Shown: positions 9,192-18,770, numbered from the stretch's first letter. The stretch: DNA of 22,785 nt from Seminavis robusta (GCA_903772945.1 CAICTM010001779.1:1-22785), one strand, 5' to 3'. The notes: generated by a model from the sequence alone, not told the origin. Translations and numbers: made by a program.

Positions 9192-10308
9192 GTTTGTTGT
9201 GATCTTACTGTGGTACCGTACTAGTAATTGAATGTAATGGGCAAGCCTAAAGATACAGATACAGCAAACCGTCGATGTGTCGTTCGTCTACACCAATTTG
9301 ATCCTCTCCAAGTTGATCGCTCCCTGACCGCTTTCTCCTTATATCTACCAGGGACTGTCTACTGTTGCTTCCAGAGCTGTGTTGGGGTGCCGCACTCCTT
9401 AGATAGCTAGCTAGCAAGCTTTGTTCCTCTACTACTAGCTACTAGTGAGGACAAGGTCACTCGAGTTTGTCGTTGGCGGTTGTTGTTGGGTGCTTTTGGC
9501 CCCTCTTGGCCCTCTTGGAAAGCCATTTATTTGAATGACTTGCTGAAGGCACTTCGCCACGCGGAGGATGACAGTTCTGCTGACAGACAGACGTATCCAG
9601 TCAAGAATGCATCGTCATCATAATAATGGACCACTTCAAATTTGTTCGGCTGAGTTTTTCGAATTGTTTGATGGTTTCGAATGACTCGACTCGATTCGAT
9701 TCATTCGATTCAATAGAATCGAATCATCCAAAATCGTCAACACCAGCCAGGTGGTGGGAGCTTCAGCCGGATGAAAGAGAGAGACGCATATTTTTGTACA
9801 TGTACATGTACAATGTTGTGCATGGTGACCCAAGTGAACTCGTGATGACGCGTTGAATCACTCTTTATTTCAGTCCCGTATACGAAAAACACTGATTGGC
9901 TGAGCCCTTTGCTGGGTCACGCGTTAACGGCACGCTTGCGTGCTCTGTAGTGGTAGCAAGCCACCCATGGCAACCGCTGACCAAAAGAGCAAGTTTCGTA
10001 TCATCTCACTTCCACTTCGACAATGACCACCAAAACTGGAACGGCCACAGTGGCCCAATTATGCTCCGCAGGCGTAAATGAGCACTTCGAAAAAAACCTT
10101 ACAAACCATTCAGTTTGGAAGATTTCAACCCCCCGACGGGCGGGCTGCTGAGCAGCTTGCTGAAGACACTCATCCCCCGGAAGCCATCCAGCAAAAATGA
10201 AGGTGTTCCGTCGTTGTTGCTATATGATCTCAAGCCGCACCCCCAGAATGTCAAACACCAAACAAAAGAAACCTACCAACACATTACTAAAAATAGTACA
10301 CTACACCG
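9192..10308. other. Intergenic region, no supported gene
   Basis: Over 1.1 kb without a convincing gene. It contains the promoter of the minus-strand CCCH-WD40 gene, CTAG-rich motifs at about 9401-9446, a TCGATTCGATT-type simple stretch with a hairpin at 9703-9724, and a TACATGTACATGTACA run at about 9797-9812. Short open frames here (for example 10115-10435) have no domain that I recognise. Confidence 0.5.
9703..9724. repeat. Perfect 9-bp inverted repeat, 4-base loop
   Basis: ATTCGATTC, loop AATA, then GAATCGAAT, inside a GATTCGATTC-like simple stretch (about 9678-9726). It may be a by-product of the simple repeat. No downstream gene is clearly served by it. Confidence 0.8.
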
Positions 10309-11202
10309 ATGCCGTGGACTGTACAGAACTTCGGGAGCGGGGAAACACGTTCCGTCTATGAATACCTTAGCAGCAACATCGGCTTCTACTTTCTGGCCAA
10401 GGACTCGAAAGATCCTGGGTCCTATGATCTCTTGACTGTGATCAATTGGTTTGGGCAGAACAATACTTTGCTGCCTGCCGGTGATCACGAGACTGAAATC
10501 CATGTTTACCGATGCCCGCATGTTGACGTGGATTTGTGGCGAGGGACCATGCAACGAGCGATCAGCACAAAGTTGCGCAAGGATTCCACCGACCCCTTCC
10601 TCCTGGAAATTGCTCTGGATGGACTACAATACCACTTTGAAGATCGATTCCTCCACCCATGGCATTACCCAGACAGGTATAGGGACCTTGTTGACACTCA
10701 AAATCTCATTGGTTGGGACAACTTCCTGAGAGGACGTTTGTCCAAGCACTGGGCTAAGCATCAAGATGCATATCTGCATCGGGTCGGCTCCCAGGAGCCC
10801 ACCAAGACCGGGCAGCTCTGGGTCACCAACCTAGCCTCACTGCTCATCCAGCAGTGGTGGAACCTGTGGGAGGATCGAAATGCTGCCAGGCATGGCAAAG
10901 ACAGGGAAGACCAGTGGAAGAAGAAGCACGAACAGCTTCAGCGGGAGGTGGAACTCATTTACGAGAAAGCGGATCTGATCCCAGCGGAGCTGGTGGATTT
11001 TATCTTCAAGCGACCGCTTGACGAGCAAATGGCAAAGGGCCCAGGCGACATCAAAGCGTGGCTTGCCAATTGGCTGCCCGTCGTCGACAAGGCACTCAGG
11101 GACGAGCATGCACGCACCGAGCAGAACAATGACACGGGGGTGACTATGCACAAAGGGGGTCTTACCGTAGAAATAGATGGCAATCCAGCCAAGGGTAGTT
11201 AG
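10309..11202 (+). CDS. Stand-alone non-LTR retrotransposon-like C-terminal region
   Basis: 297 codons, ATG to stop, with an in-frame stop only four codons upstream of the ATG. The protein has an HVYRCPH motif, then a helical region with QNLIGWDNFLRGRLSKHW and LIQQWWNLWEDRNAARHG. This order (Cys/His motif, GW..FL.G..S..W, W..RN..HG) resembles the segment downstream of the reverse transcriptase domain in LINE-like proteins of stramenopiles, recalled from memory and not searched. No reverse transcriptase or endonuclease motif precedes it, so it is either a 5'-truncated insertion or a separated domain. The C-terminal 100 residues are charged and unassigned. The intact frame over 890 bp is unusual beside the decayed LTR elements. 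Confidence 0.5.
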   Translation: MPWTVQNFGSGETRSVYEYLSSNIGFYFLAKDSKDPGSYDLLTVINWFGQNNTLLPAGDHETEIHVYRCPHVDVDLWRGTMQRAISTKLRKDSTDPFLLEIALDGLQYHFEDRFLHPWHYPDRYRDLVDTQNLIGWDNFLRGRLSKHWAKHQDAYLHRVGSQEPTKTGQLWVTNLASLLIQQWWNLWEDRNAARHGKDREDQWKKKHEQLQREVELIYEKADLIPAELVDFIFKRPLDEQMAKGPGDIKAWLANWLPVVDKALRDEHARTEQNNDTGVTMHKGGLTVEIDGNPAKGS

Positions 11203-11353
11203 TTAGCTGCAAAGCACCCTCCGGAGTTTTTAAACTTCTCCGGTGGGGGGCTTGCACTAGGCCGGTTCCTATGTGGGTGCCCTTGTACGTCTGAGGTACT
11301 CCGGTTCAATATGGCTCCGTTCAGCGGGTGGTCTATTGAGGTGCAGCCTAAAT

Positions 11354-11359
11354 AATAAA
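11354..11359 (+). terminator. Possible poly(A) signal AATAAA
   Basis: A hexamer about 150 bp after the stop of the LINE-like ORF, followed by a T-rich region (TTATATTTTTGGG). This fits an mRNA or retroposon 3' end, but there is no poly(A) tail visible in the DNA. Confidence 0.35.
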
Positions 11360-11570
11360 ACTTCGTTATATTTTTGGGTGTAGAGGACTTAGTGATCACG
11401 AAGTGGGTTTGAAGTGGGTTTCAGATGTTCTTAAGGCTTCTTTGAAGTTCTCTTTTCTCGGGAAGTGTATACTTATGTGTTTTTAGTGCAGGTTTGGATT
11501 GCACAAAAACAAAGGTCAGTCTTCACTTTTTTAGTCTTTTCGCTCGTTGCTTGCTTTGCTTTACTGTGCT

Positions 11571-11602
11571 TTGTTTGTCTTTGCTTGTCTTTGCTTGTCT
11601 TT
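11571..11602 (+). repeat. Short 10-bp tandem repeat (TTGCTTGTCT)
   Basis: About three copies, the first with one T-for-C change, within a T-rich strand-biased tract at about 11525-11615. No function is suggested. Confidence 0.7.
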
Positions 11603-12322
11603 GGTTACTTTGCTTGGTGCCAATTGCCAACACCAGTAATCAATACGGTTTTTGCTTTGTTGCTGTTTCGCTCGTAGGTTCTTGCTACCACGCCTGATAA
11701 GCTAGTAGAAGTTGCTTTTTAATATCTCTTATTTTGCAATTGTGAGCACAATGGCTCTTATCTATTTTCTAGTCTCCTCATGTTTGGGGGTGCAGGTTTG
11801 ACAGTCCCACCTCTCCTTACTTCTCCTTCAGGGATGTTCAGGGATATTCTCACAGTGTCTTGGACCTTGTCCCCATCATTGGGGCTGGAAGTGGGACCCC
11901 TTGGGCATCTGCCTTTGGGATTGCATCACCACTTTCTACTAACAAGGGCAATGGAGATGATTGGTTGTTGGCAGCAAAGCACATAATTTCCTGAACGCCC
12001 ACACCATTACGGTACGGGTAACACAGCAGTCGAAAAGGTCACTTGATCGAAAACCACGTTCGAGCGATTCTATCCCAGCTGGCGAGGGCAACAAAGAGAC
12101 ACTTTACCCTCCATACATGTTAGCTGCCCATGATTCAATTCGATTCATCATTCTTCCGGGCTGTCAAGCAAAAGCCTTGCTGTTGGTACCGGTATCGGAT
12201 CTCAGCTTTAAATTTACTTGAAATGTATTCTTCTTATGATCTACAACATACCGATAGCAACCAGCTCGCCAATCTTTATTGTGTAGAACGCGCTTAGATA
12301 GTACGATCTGTGAAAAAAAATG

Positions 12323-12745
12323 TGCAATACACGGCTCTTAGCCTTATTCGCGACTCGATCCTAGATAGGGTTTGAGTTCGACTCATGACTGAGTCTTTCG
12401 TGAATAGTCACTGAGACAGGGTTCTCATGACCGCTAGTCATACTAGGTCGATGGTGAAACATCGCGCTAAATATTTAGCTGGCGTGGAGAGATTCCACAC
12501 TACTAGATAAATGCTAGACGAATCTTCCACGCGTTCCGTTTTTGGATCGTGGAATGAGTAGGATTGCTACCGCAACCTACTCTATCACACTCTACAGTCT
12601 CCCGCGGGAGTTCAGATCTACGATCCTTTGATTGTGGATCTCTCTCGTTGATTAGTTTTCATAGCTTTCTAATCCTCTCATAACTTTCATTCTCTCAAGC
12701 TCAAAACACTCGAAAGATCTTTACACTAGCTTTTAGCGTAGTGCA
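12323..12745 (+). repeat. 5' LTR of element 1 (LTR A)
   Basis: Starts TGCAATACACGG and ends GCGTAGTGCA, giving TG...CA termini. The other three LTR copies share these boundaries, which fixes them. It contains a CCCGCGGGAG segment and a dense cluster of GACTCATGACTGAGTC-like partial palindromes near its start. The sequence just inside (TTTTGTTAACAAAC) does not match a familiar tRNA primer site. Confidence 0.92.
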
Positions 12746-12796
12746 TTTTGTTAACAAACACAATAGCTTTCAGCTACCCTCAACCTATTCCTCACC

Positions 12797-14127
12797 ATGA
12801 AGATTGCCAAAGACGCATACACCAGCTTCGAGTCTAAGCTGCGCAACAAACCAATCCTTCCTCTCATCGACCTCGACGATGAATGCGAAATCGGCGATTC
12901 TCGCTCTACCACCTACAAACTTCGCACTGTTCCAGCAGATGCTAACAGCGCCAAGTACACCTTCAAGGTCCAAATCATCAATGGATCTGAGACTCCACGT
13001 CAGACCATCAAGTGGGCTGGACGTATGGAGAAGGTCTTCGTCGGGCTCGCCATTGCTACGCCTGACGACAAACATAACCTCCTCAAGGAGATGACTTCTA
13101 GCTCTGCCAAGAGCAGTTACGAATCTAGCTGTGCAGGCCACCGTGAAATACGTTGGAATGCCTTGCGCCAGATTGCAGTCAACGCGATTCCTCCACGCGA
13201 CATACGTGGCGGTGAAGACGAAGCCACTTTCCAAGCACGTTTCCAGACTGCCTGGAACGGAGCAGCTCAGCCTGCTTTGGATGACACTGACATTACGTTT
13301 GGCATAAATGCCTGTGTCGAAGCGGTCTGTCCCTACAAGGCTCTTGAAAAGCAGAAACGCTTCATGCGCCGCAAGATGCGTAAGCCTGCTGATATGTCTA
13401 TACTCGGGCTTATGTCAACAACCTCAGTCGGATGAACGCCGATGAACTTCCTCGTCTACCACCTTTTGGACCCAACCAAACGTTGAACCATGACGAAGTC
13501 ATTGACATTGTTTGTCATGGAATTCCACGCTCGTGGATGAAGAAGATGGACGAACACGACTTCGATCCTTTCTCAGCTCCTATCGGAGAAACTATTGGAT
13601 TCTGCGAACGCATGGAATCCTCCGAAGACTTTGACAAGGGCGGTGATGCCAAACAAGCTCCTTCGAAGAAGAACAACAGCAAGAAGTACAAGTCTACTCG
13701 CAACAACGACCACTCTCCCAAGAACGAAGAAAAATGGTGCGACTACCACGAGTCCAGCACTCACAACACTGCTGACTGCATGACTCTGAAGAAGCTCAAG
13801 GCCAAGTCTCAGTCCTCGTCCGACAACGATAACAAGCCAGCGTACAACAAGAACAAGACTTGGAAACGCAAGTCCGACGACGCCAAGACCTACACCAAGA
13901 AGGAACTCTCTGTCCTCATGAAGAAAGTTTCCAACGCTGCGGTCAAGGCTGATCGCAAGAAGAAAAGCGAATGCAACCACGTTGCCAAGCGCAAGTCAGA
14001 CGACTCCGACAACGAGGACGACTCCTCTGTTGGATCCATCAACATGATGGACAAGAAAATGGCTGCCGTTGACAAGGCGCTTGCCGAATTCGACTTCAAT
14101 CATTCGGATGGAGAGATCTCCGTCTGA
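12797..14127 (+). pseudogene. Gag of element 1, one frameshift
   Basis: Starts at ATG 12797, just after the LTR leader. The first frame runs to 13435 and the second is open to 14127. Comparison with element 3 around 13398-13412 shows two extra bases here (ATGTCTATACTC versus ATGACTACTC), which breaks the frame. The N-terminal part is the capsid-like region. The C-terminal half is Lys/Ser/Asp-rich and has a zinc-knuckle-like C-x2-H-x4-H-x4-C motif (CDYHESSTHNTADC). Acidic and basic tracts follow. Nucleic-acid binding and particle assembly are the expected roles of the intact protein. Confidence 0.8.
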
Positions 14128-14782
14128 GGATTAGGCCAGGATGATGATTCAACGGAACCATGTTCCGATTTCTCATACCTAAGTGATGAAGATATCTCAC
14201 TAAATAGTAAACAAGATTTGTTTGCAACGGGTGTTCTACGGCAAATTAGATAATTGCCTAGCAACTACTCAACTAGACCCTGACGATCTGTTCAGCATCG
14301 TTAACTTCGTCCATGGCCAATCAACTCATCAACGTCGCAAGACAAGAGACCTCAAAACTATCGTCTATGTTAGATTTAACAGACGAGAGAAAGGGAAACA
14401 AAAACCCGTTACACTCTGTTGCTTACTGGATACAGGAGCATCCGGAACTTTAAGTACTCAAACTCATGCTAAGAGGTTACTCATGAAGAATCATGGGGGC
14501 GTCCAAACATTACGGATTGCCTCTGTAAAAGAATCGAGACCCCGCACAAAGTGTAAGGGCACACTTATGATTCCTGAGTTCCACGATAATAGAAGTATCG
14601 AATGGAATTTACACGTCACCAAGAACTTGGGGGCGCATGATATGATCACAGGTCAAGACACTCTCTGCGACCCAAGAATCAAGTTTGGTTTCACTACCAT
14701 GTCAATGGAGTGGAACAGCATATTTTTCCCTGCAAAACTGGAAAGATGGCGATACGAGAGAGAAGAGAACTCCATTCCCTGA
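14128..14782 (+). pseudogene. Retropepsin (protease) region of element 1
   Basis: An open frame from about 14222 to 14782, without an ATG of its own (it opens at TTG), so it was part of a longer gag-pol polyprotein. The active-site motif LLDTGASGTL is present and intact, and a MITGQDTL segment downstream fits the second half of a retropepsin fold. The link from gag (stop at 14125-14127) is broken: the same stretch reads open in a different frame in element 3. Confidence 0.78.
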
Positions 14783-14924
14783 TCTGCAGTGTCAGCGACA
14801 TGAGATAGTCTCAAGAAGATTCTTGATGAGAAATACGAAAACTGACTTAAGGACAGATGCCAGAGTCGAAACAGTTAAATAAGGAAGAGCAAGAACTGCT
14901 CATGCCTTTAACCAAGTGCTTCGC

Positions 14925-15685
14925 CCAGTCGAGGATACTTTGGAGAGTTGCAAATGGACGACTACGAAGTAGAACTTCGTCCCGACGCTAAATCCTATTA
15001 TACTAGGGCTCACCCTACTCCACGGTCCATAACAACAATCTTAAGAAGGAGTTGAACGTCTCTGCGAGGCAGGAGACTCAAGAAGGTGAATGTCCGAGTG
15101 GGCGGCACCAACTTTTATCATTCCCAAGAAAGATGGATCTGTACGATTCATCTCTTGATTTCCGGGAACGAACAAAAGGATAAGCGGAAGCCTTATCCTA
15201 TCCCAAAAATACAGGACATGTCTTGAATCTAGATGGATTCAAGTCGCTACTAGTCTAACCTGAACATGGACACTACAACATCGAGCTGCACCTCACTCGA
15301 AGCAACACTGTACCATTCCTGAGGGGAAAGCACGAGTACCAGAGTTGCCAATGGGCCTATGTAATAGTCCCGACATCTTCCAAAGAAGATAAACACGCAT
15401 GCATGACTTAGAAATGTCCGTGCATACATTGATGATCAACTCATCCTAACTGACGCGATCTGGCGGATCGTTGAATAGTTAGATGCTTTCCAAAGACTTC
15501 AAGAAGTCGGTTTAAATCAACACTACAAGGCCTTCCTCAGGAAGAACTTGAGTATCAGACAATTGGACTACTCGAGAAGGAATCCAACTTTAACTAAAAA
15601 GATAATTGATGCGATCCAGCTATCGCTCTTCCTACCAACAGGAAGGAACTTCGTGGATTCGTTGGACCAATGAACTACCAAGGCT
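14925..15685 (+). pseudogene. Reverse transcriptase remnant of element 1
   Basis: No long frame remains, but frame-hopping translation shows a pre-RT segment at about 14960-15010, SEWAAPTFIIPKKDGSVRFI at about 15093-15152, a PYPIPKIQDM stretch near 15195-15220, and the catalytic YIDD with codons at 15425-15436, flanked by VRA and QLILTD. The end (KELRGFVG near 15640-15670) is the usual border with the RNase H domain. Many small indels and stops break it. Confidence 0.8.
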
Positions 15686-15689
15686 GCTC

Positions 15690-16143
15690 CAACAGCAGAC
15701 GGAGTAACCATCGTTCTGAAACAGACGTGGGTTACCCATATCCATGACCGGTGTCTGGACGAGAACGTGAGTCCCGCGCAGAGGTCGAGAAGACTCTCCG
15801 GGATGAACAATGGACTTCGTCGCAAGTTCAAGCGCGTCAATCGTGACAAGATTCAACATCCGTTTCAAAGCAAACCGGAAACATTAAGGAACGTCGCCAA
15901 CGACTTATCCAGAAAAACACGATAAGGAGAACACGACGTGTCCCTCATCAACACCATGTCAACGATACTTGATGATTCATCAGTATCAGAACCGTTAGTA
16001 CGGTAGGAATAGCCAACGCACAGGTCCTTACCACACAGAACGAGTCAATAAAATGGACTGTACGGCTCCGACACACTAACCGCCAGTAGCGGCACAGTCT
16101 ACCAGACTTGGAACATAAGGTATTTACACCATACAAGGCCTGA
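15690..16143 (+). pseudogene. Integrase remnant of element 1 with two deletions
   Basis: Compared with the better copy on the minus strand at 19326-20416, this copy starts abruptly after the reverse transcriptase end, at a point matching the middle of the integrase core (CAGCAGACG...). It covers the region around the second catalytic Asp in damaged form, then jumps near 15825-15838 across the segment with the catalytic Glu to the end of the core (CAATCGTGAC). The C-terminal domain is present in degraded form, ending with the same stop (GCC TGA at 16138-16143). Confidence 0.75.
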
Positions 16144-16266
16144 TCCCCTTGTAGGATTGCCATCGTGCGACGCACATGTCTACATCCAATCTCCGGAGAG
16201 TGCCCCGCATTTAATATTCATATGTTCTCCTTGTCCGACTGATGTCGTGCCTTCCGTGACCCTTGT

Positions 16267-16274
16267 CAGGGCGA
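16267..16274 (+). promoter_or_regulatory. Probable polypurine tract before LTR B
   Basis: CAGGGCGA directly precedes the 3' LTR. The matching place in element 2 reads CAGGGGGCGAA (minus strand, 19193-19203). A G-rich purine run next to a 3' LTR is the usual plus-strand primer site. Short and imperfect, so tentative. Confidence 0.35.
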
Positions 16275-16696
16275 TGCAATACACGGCTCTTAGCCTTATT
16301 CGCGACTCGATCCTAGATAGGGTTTGAGTTCGACTCATGACTGAGTCTCTCGTGAATAGTATTGAGACAGGTTCTCAATGACCGCTCTAGTCATACTAGG
16401 TTGATGATGAACATCCTCTAGATATTTAGCCAGCGTGGAGATATTCCACGCTACTAGATAATGCCAGACGAATCTTTCCACGCGTTCCGTTTTTTGGATC
16501 GTGGAGTGAGTAGGATGCTACCGCAACCTACTCTATCACACTCTACAGTCTCCCGCGGGAGTTCAGATCTACGATCCTTTGATTGTGGATCTCTCTCGTT
16601 GATTAGTTTTCATAGCTTTCTAATCCTCTCATAACTTTCATTCTCTCAAACTCAAAATACTCGAAAGATCTTTACACTAGCTTTTAGCGTAGTGCA
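16275..16696 (+). repeat. 3' LTR of element 1 (LTR B)
   Basis: Nearly the same as LTR A in the first 90 and last 200 bases, diverged in the middle (for example around 16355-16475). It ends within the reading frame of a truncated transposase relic on the other strand, so it marks an insertion or recombination point. Confidence 0.92.
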
Positions 16697-17310
16697 ATAA
16701 GGGCTTCCAAAGTGGGCTTCTTCCGGTCAGGAACAGCTACAAGGAAGCACTTACGCTCTGGGGTTCTTTCGACACCACCGAATACCCAGACCTTCCACTC
16801 TGTGACCACGATGATACTTCCTTTTGCCAAACTTGAATTCGTTGATCTCCACTTCCACACCGGGACCTCCAATCTGATAGTTCTCCATGCTTTCGAGAAC
16901 CATCTCCCCAATAAGCTGCTGAGCAAACCGGAACCAGTCAGTGACTGTGTTTGGCGACCACCTGAAAATGCTCCTGACTGCGGTGTAAGTCGTCCCACAG
17001 ATGAACAGGTACAAGAAGTGCAAAATTCGTGCAGTGGCACTCTACAGGCGTTAAAGAAGGTGCCATGCATGATCGACTTGGTCCACCTCTTACCGTGGGT
17101 TGCCTTGCACTGACGACTGTGACAGTAGATGATTTTTTTGGCATTGGGCGTGTACGTGACAGGAGCTCCACACTGCCCGCAGACGTCTGGGATGTTTAAG
17201 CATCCCTCATCCACTAGGTAGTCGACCGTCTCATCCTCATCGGCAAAGAGTCCTTGCATTGCACGAAAAGGTGGGGTGCCACGGTGGTCCTCCTCTAGAT
17301 TGACTGCCAT
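16697..17310 (-). pseudogene. Merlin / IS1595 (ISXO2)-type transposase relic, truncated
   Basis: Starts at ATG 17308-17310. An N-terminal zinc-ribbon-like motif C44-x2-C47-x15-C63-x4-C68 is followed by SIMHGTFF. The frame then shifts near 17020: the continuation (LHFLYLFICGTTY...) lies in another frame as far as about 16795, where the original frame resumes with VWVFGGVERTPERKCFL. The segment EINEFKFGKRKYHRGHRVEG is diagnostic of the ISXO2-like DDE domain shared with eukaryotic Merlin transposons. The first catalytic Asp (usual EIDE) is Asn here, codon at 16841-16843. The second and third catalytic residues are gone because LTR B cuts the gene. It is inactive. Confidence 0.8.
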
Positions 17311-17430
17311 GATGCTACTAGCAAAATCAAAAAAGTGAGACCAAACGACTTCTGTGCTATTATAAAGGTATGTTACTACACTACAGAAGCCAGACCGATT
17401 ATGTACTGGTAATGCATAGTATGAGTTTCC
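17311..17430. promoter_or_regulatory. Short divergent spacer between transposase relic and 316-codon ORF
   Basis: Only 120 bp separate the two ATGs. TATAAA occurs at 17359-17364 on the plus strand, about 67 bases before the ATG at 17431. It may be a two-way promoter, or the real plus-strand start may be further in (17584). Confidence 0.3.
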
Positions 17431-18381
17431 ATGATTAGGACCACGACCTCCATGCAGTCTACTAGTCGTTGTGTCTGTTACGTATGTTTGAATTTTCGAA
17501 TCAGACCTCCATTCAAAACACTAGCTTCATGTACTCCCGCAGAAGTCTTCCTTAATCATAATTTCCAAGTCTCACGACCAGAAATGCAAGCAGTCGACGT
17601 TGACCAAGACCACTACCTTTTTACCAACCCGTACACCAGAAAATCGTACATCAAGAGTAAAAAGCCCCAAGTTAACATGCAGAATTCAGCAGCAATGCTA
17701 CATCAAGAAGCAGTTTATGATGATGCCACCCGTAGCTTTGACTTCAACCAGCTGTTCGACACCAGTGCTTCGAAAAACAGATGTACTGTAAAATGTCAAC
17801 CGACTGTTACTGGTGGCAACACGGCAAGTGTGAATGGAGGAGCCCGTAAGATCCCTAAACGCGGTACTGGGAGTGTGAAGAATTCTGTACCAGAACAGAT
17901 CCATCTGGAGCGGAATGGAAGTCACGAGACTGACAGGCCTGATGAGGATGATGCAAGCTGCGATACTGACCAGGACTTCGATGAAAAGGTAAGGAACATC
18001 GTTGATGAAAAGATTGGGAATGACCTGGAGACTTATGTCCGCAAGAAGTTTGTGAAATCCATTCGGGATCGCATCACAAAGTCTCAAAAGGAAGGCCTCG
18101 AAAGGTTCAAAGGAGACGGCCTACCTGGGCTCAACGTCATCAAGGGCAACACCCAGGACACCATTAACAAAACTGTCCAGTTCCGTATGGAGTATGAGAA
18201 TCAGAAGGCCCAAGAAAGGCGCTTCCAGCAGTTCGTTGTGGAGAAGCTTCTTGGTCACATGAATGGCACTGTGGAAGCCCTTGGACACTACATCCTTGGG
18301 AAGCTTGGAAGCAATGATGGCTTGGATGAGAGTAGCCTTGGCGACATCCTTGGAAGTGACCCTTATGAGCGAGGCAATTAA
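17431..18381 (+). CDS. Hypothetical protein, 316 codons, divergent from the Merlin relic
   Basis: I do not recognise this protein. The frame is intact over 951 bp amid decayed transposons. The N-terminal 50 residues are Cys-containing and could be non-coding leader, with an alternative start at Met52 (17584) in front of QAVDVDQDHYLFTNPYTRKS. Residues about 130-170 are basic and Ser/Thr/Gly-rich. An acidic stretch (DRPDEDDASCDTDQDFDE) precedes a strongly charged, probably helical C-terminal half (about 185-290). No signal peptide or membrane helix is visible. It could be a second ORF or passenger of the Merlin-type element, since the two are head-to-head, or an unrelated host gene flanked by LTR insertions. 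Confidence 0.55.
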   Translation: MIRTTTSMQSTSRCVCYVCLNFRIRPPFKTLASCTPAEVFLNHNFQVSRPEMQAVDVDQDHYLFTNPYTRKSYIKSKKPQVNMQNSAAMLHQEAVYDDATRSFDFNQLFDTSASKNRCTVKCQPTVTGGNTASVNGGARKIPKRGTGSVKNSVPEQIHLERNGSHETDRPDEDDASCDTDQDFDEKVRNIVDEKIGNDLETYVRKKFVKSIRDRITKSQKEGLERFKGDGLPGLNVIKGNTQDTINKTVQFRMEYENQKAQERRFQQFVVEKLLGHMNGTVEALGHYILGKLGSNDGLDESSLGDILGSDPYERGN

Positions 18382-18770
18382 GGTCGGCGTGTGTTTGGTG
18401 TGCAGGATAGTGAAGTCGGAGATTTTAGCATTTTAGTCACAGTTTGCCTTTTGGCGTCCACACATTTCTCTCCCTACTAGTCGTTGCATATGAATTAAAC
18501 GTCTTTCTATATGTGTTATGATTATCTACAGAGTTCGTTAGTAGCCAGTAATAACTTCGGCGCATGCCCAGCCATTCTCGTATTTTGGCTCGAAACCAAA
18601 AATGAGTCACCCCAACTATAGAAAATCCAGTTTGACTCCCAGCTAAGCGAAGATGAAAAGAAGAGGCAGCTTTCTAAAGCTCGAAAGGACAAAAGCGGGA
18701 ACAACCATATGGCCATGGATGGTTATATTATGATCATGATTTATGTTCGGGTTTTAATTTTCAGCTCTAT
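18382..18770. other. Unassigned sequence before LTR C
   Basis: About 390 bp with no supported gene. Stops occur in all frames. It is likely the 3' flank of the 316-codon ORF and possibly the far end of the Merlin-type element, but I could not identify terminal inverted repeats by eye. Confidence 0.45.

Larger units (their letters stand above)
11203..12322. other. Non-coding stretch between the LINE-like ORF and LTR element 1
   Basis: Probably begins with the 3' untranslated region of the upstream ORF, including AATAAA at 11354-11359. It then holds a pyrimidine-rich tract with a 10-bp tandem repeat (11571-11602). A segment at about 11810-11980 has one frame open without ATG (reading SPYFSFRDVQGYSHSVLDL), possibly an exon relic. 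No gene is supported. Confidence 0.5.
12323..16696 (+). mobile_element. Ty3/gypsy-type LTR retrotransposon, element 1 (degenerate)
   Basis: About 4.4 kb with an LTR at each end and the order gag, protease, reverse transcriptase, integrase. Integrase after reverse transcriptase is the Ty3/gypsy order. The internal region is only about 3.5 kb, because RNase H and much of the integrase are missing. The five bases outside the LTRs (AAATG at 12318-12322, ATAAG at 16697-16701) do not match, so no target-site duplication is visible. The left and right LTRs differ by roughly 20-25 changes by eye, mostly in the middle, so the copy is not recent. It is non-autonomous. Confidence 0.88.

Noticed and set aside
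8516..9224. Long frames 8516-9181 (-) and 8700-9224 (+)
   Set aside because: Alternate frames of the RGG/Gln-rich part of the CCCH-WD40 gene; low-complexity DNA leaves all frames open.
11465..11697. Two overlapping small plus-strand ORFs with hydrophobic Leu/Phe/Cys-rich products
   Set aside because: They are translations of a pyrimidine-rich simple tract (TTGCTTGTCT repeats), not a membrane protein.
16712..17113. 133-codon plus-strand frame
   Set aside because: Antisense to the Merlin-type transposase relic, whose signature motifs are on the minus strand.
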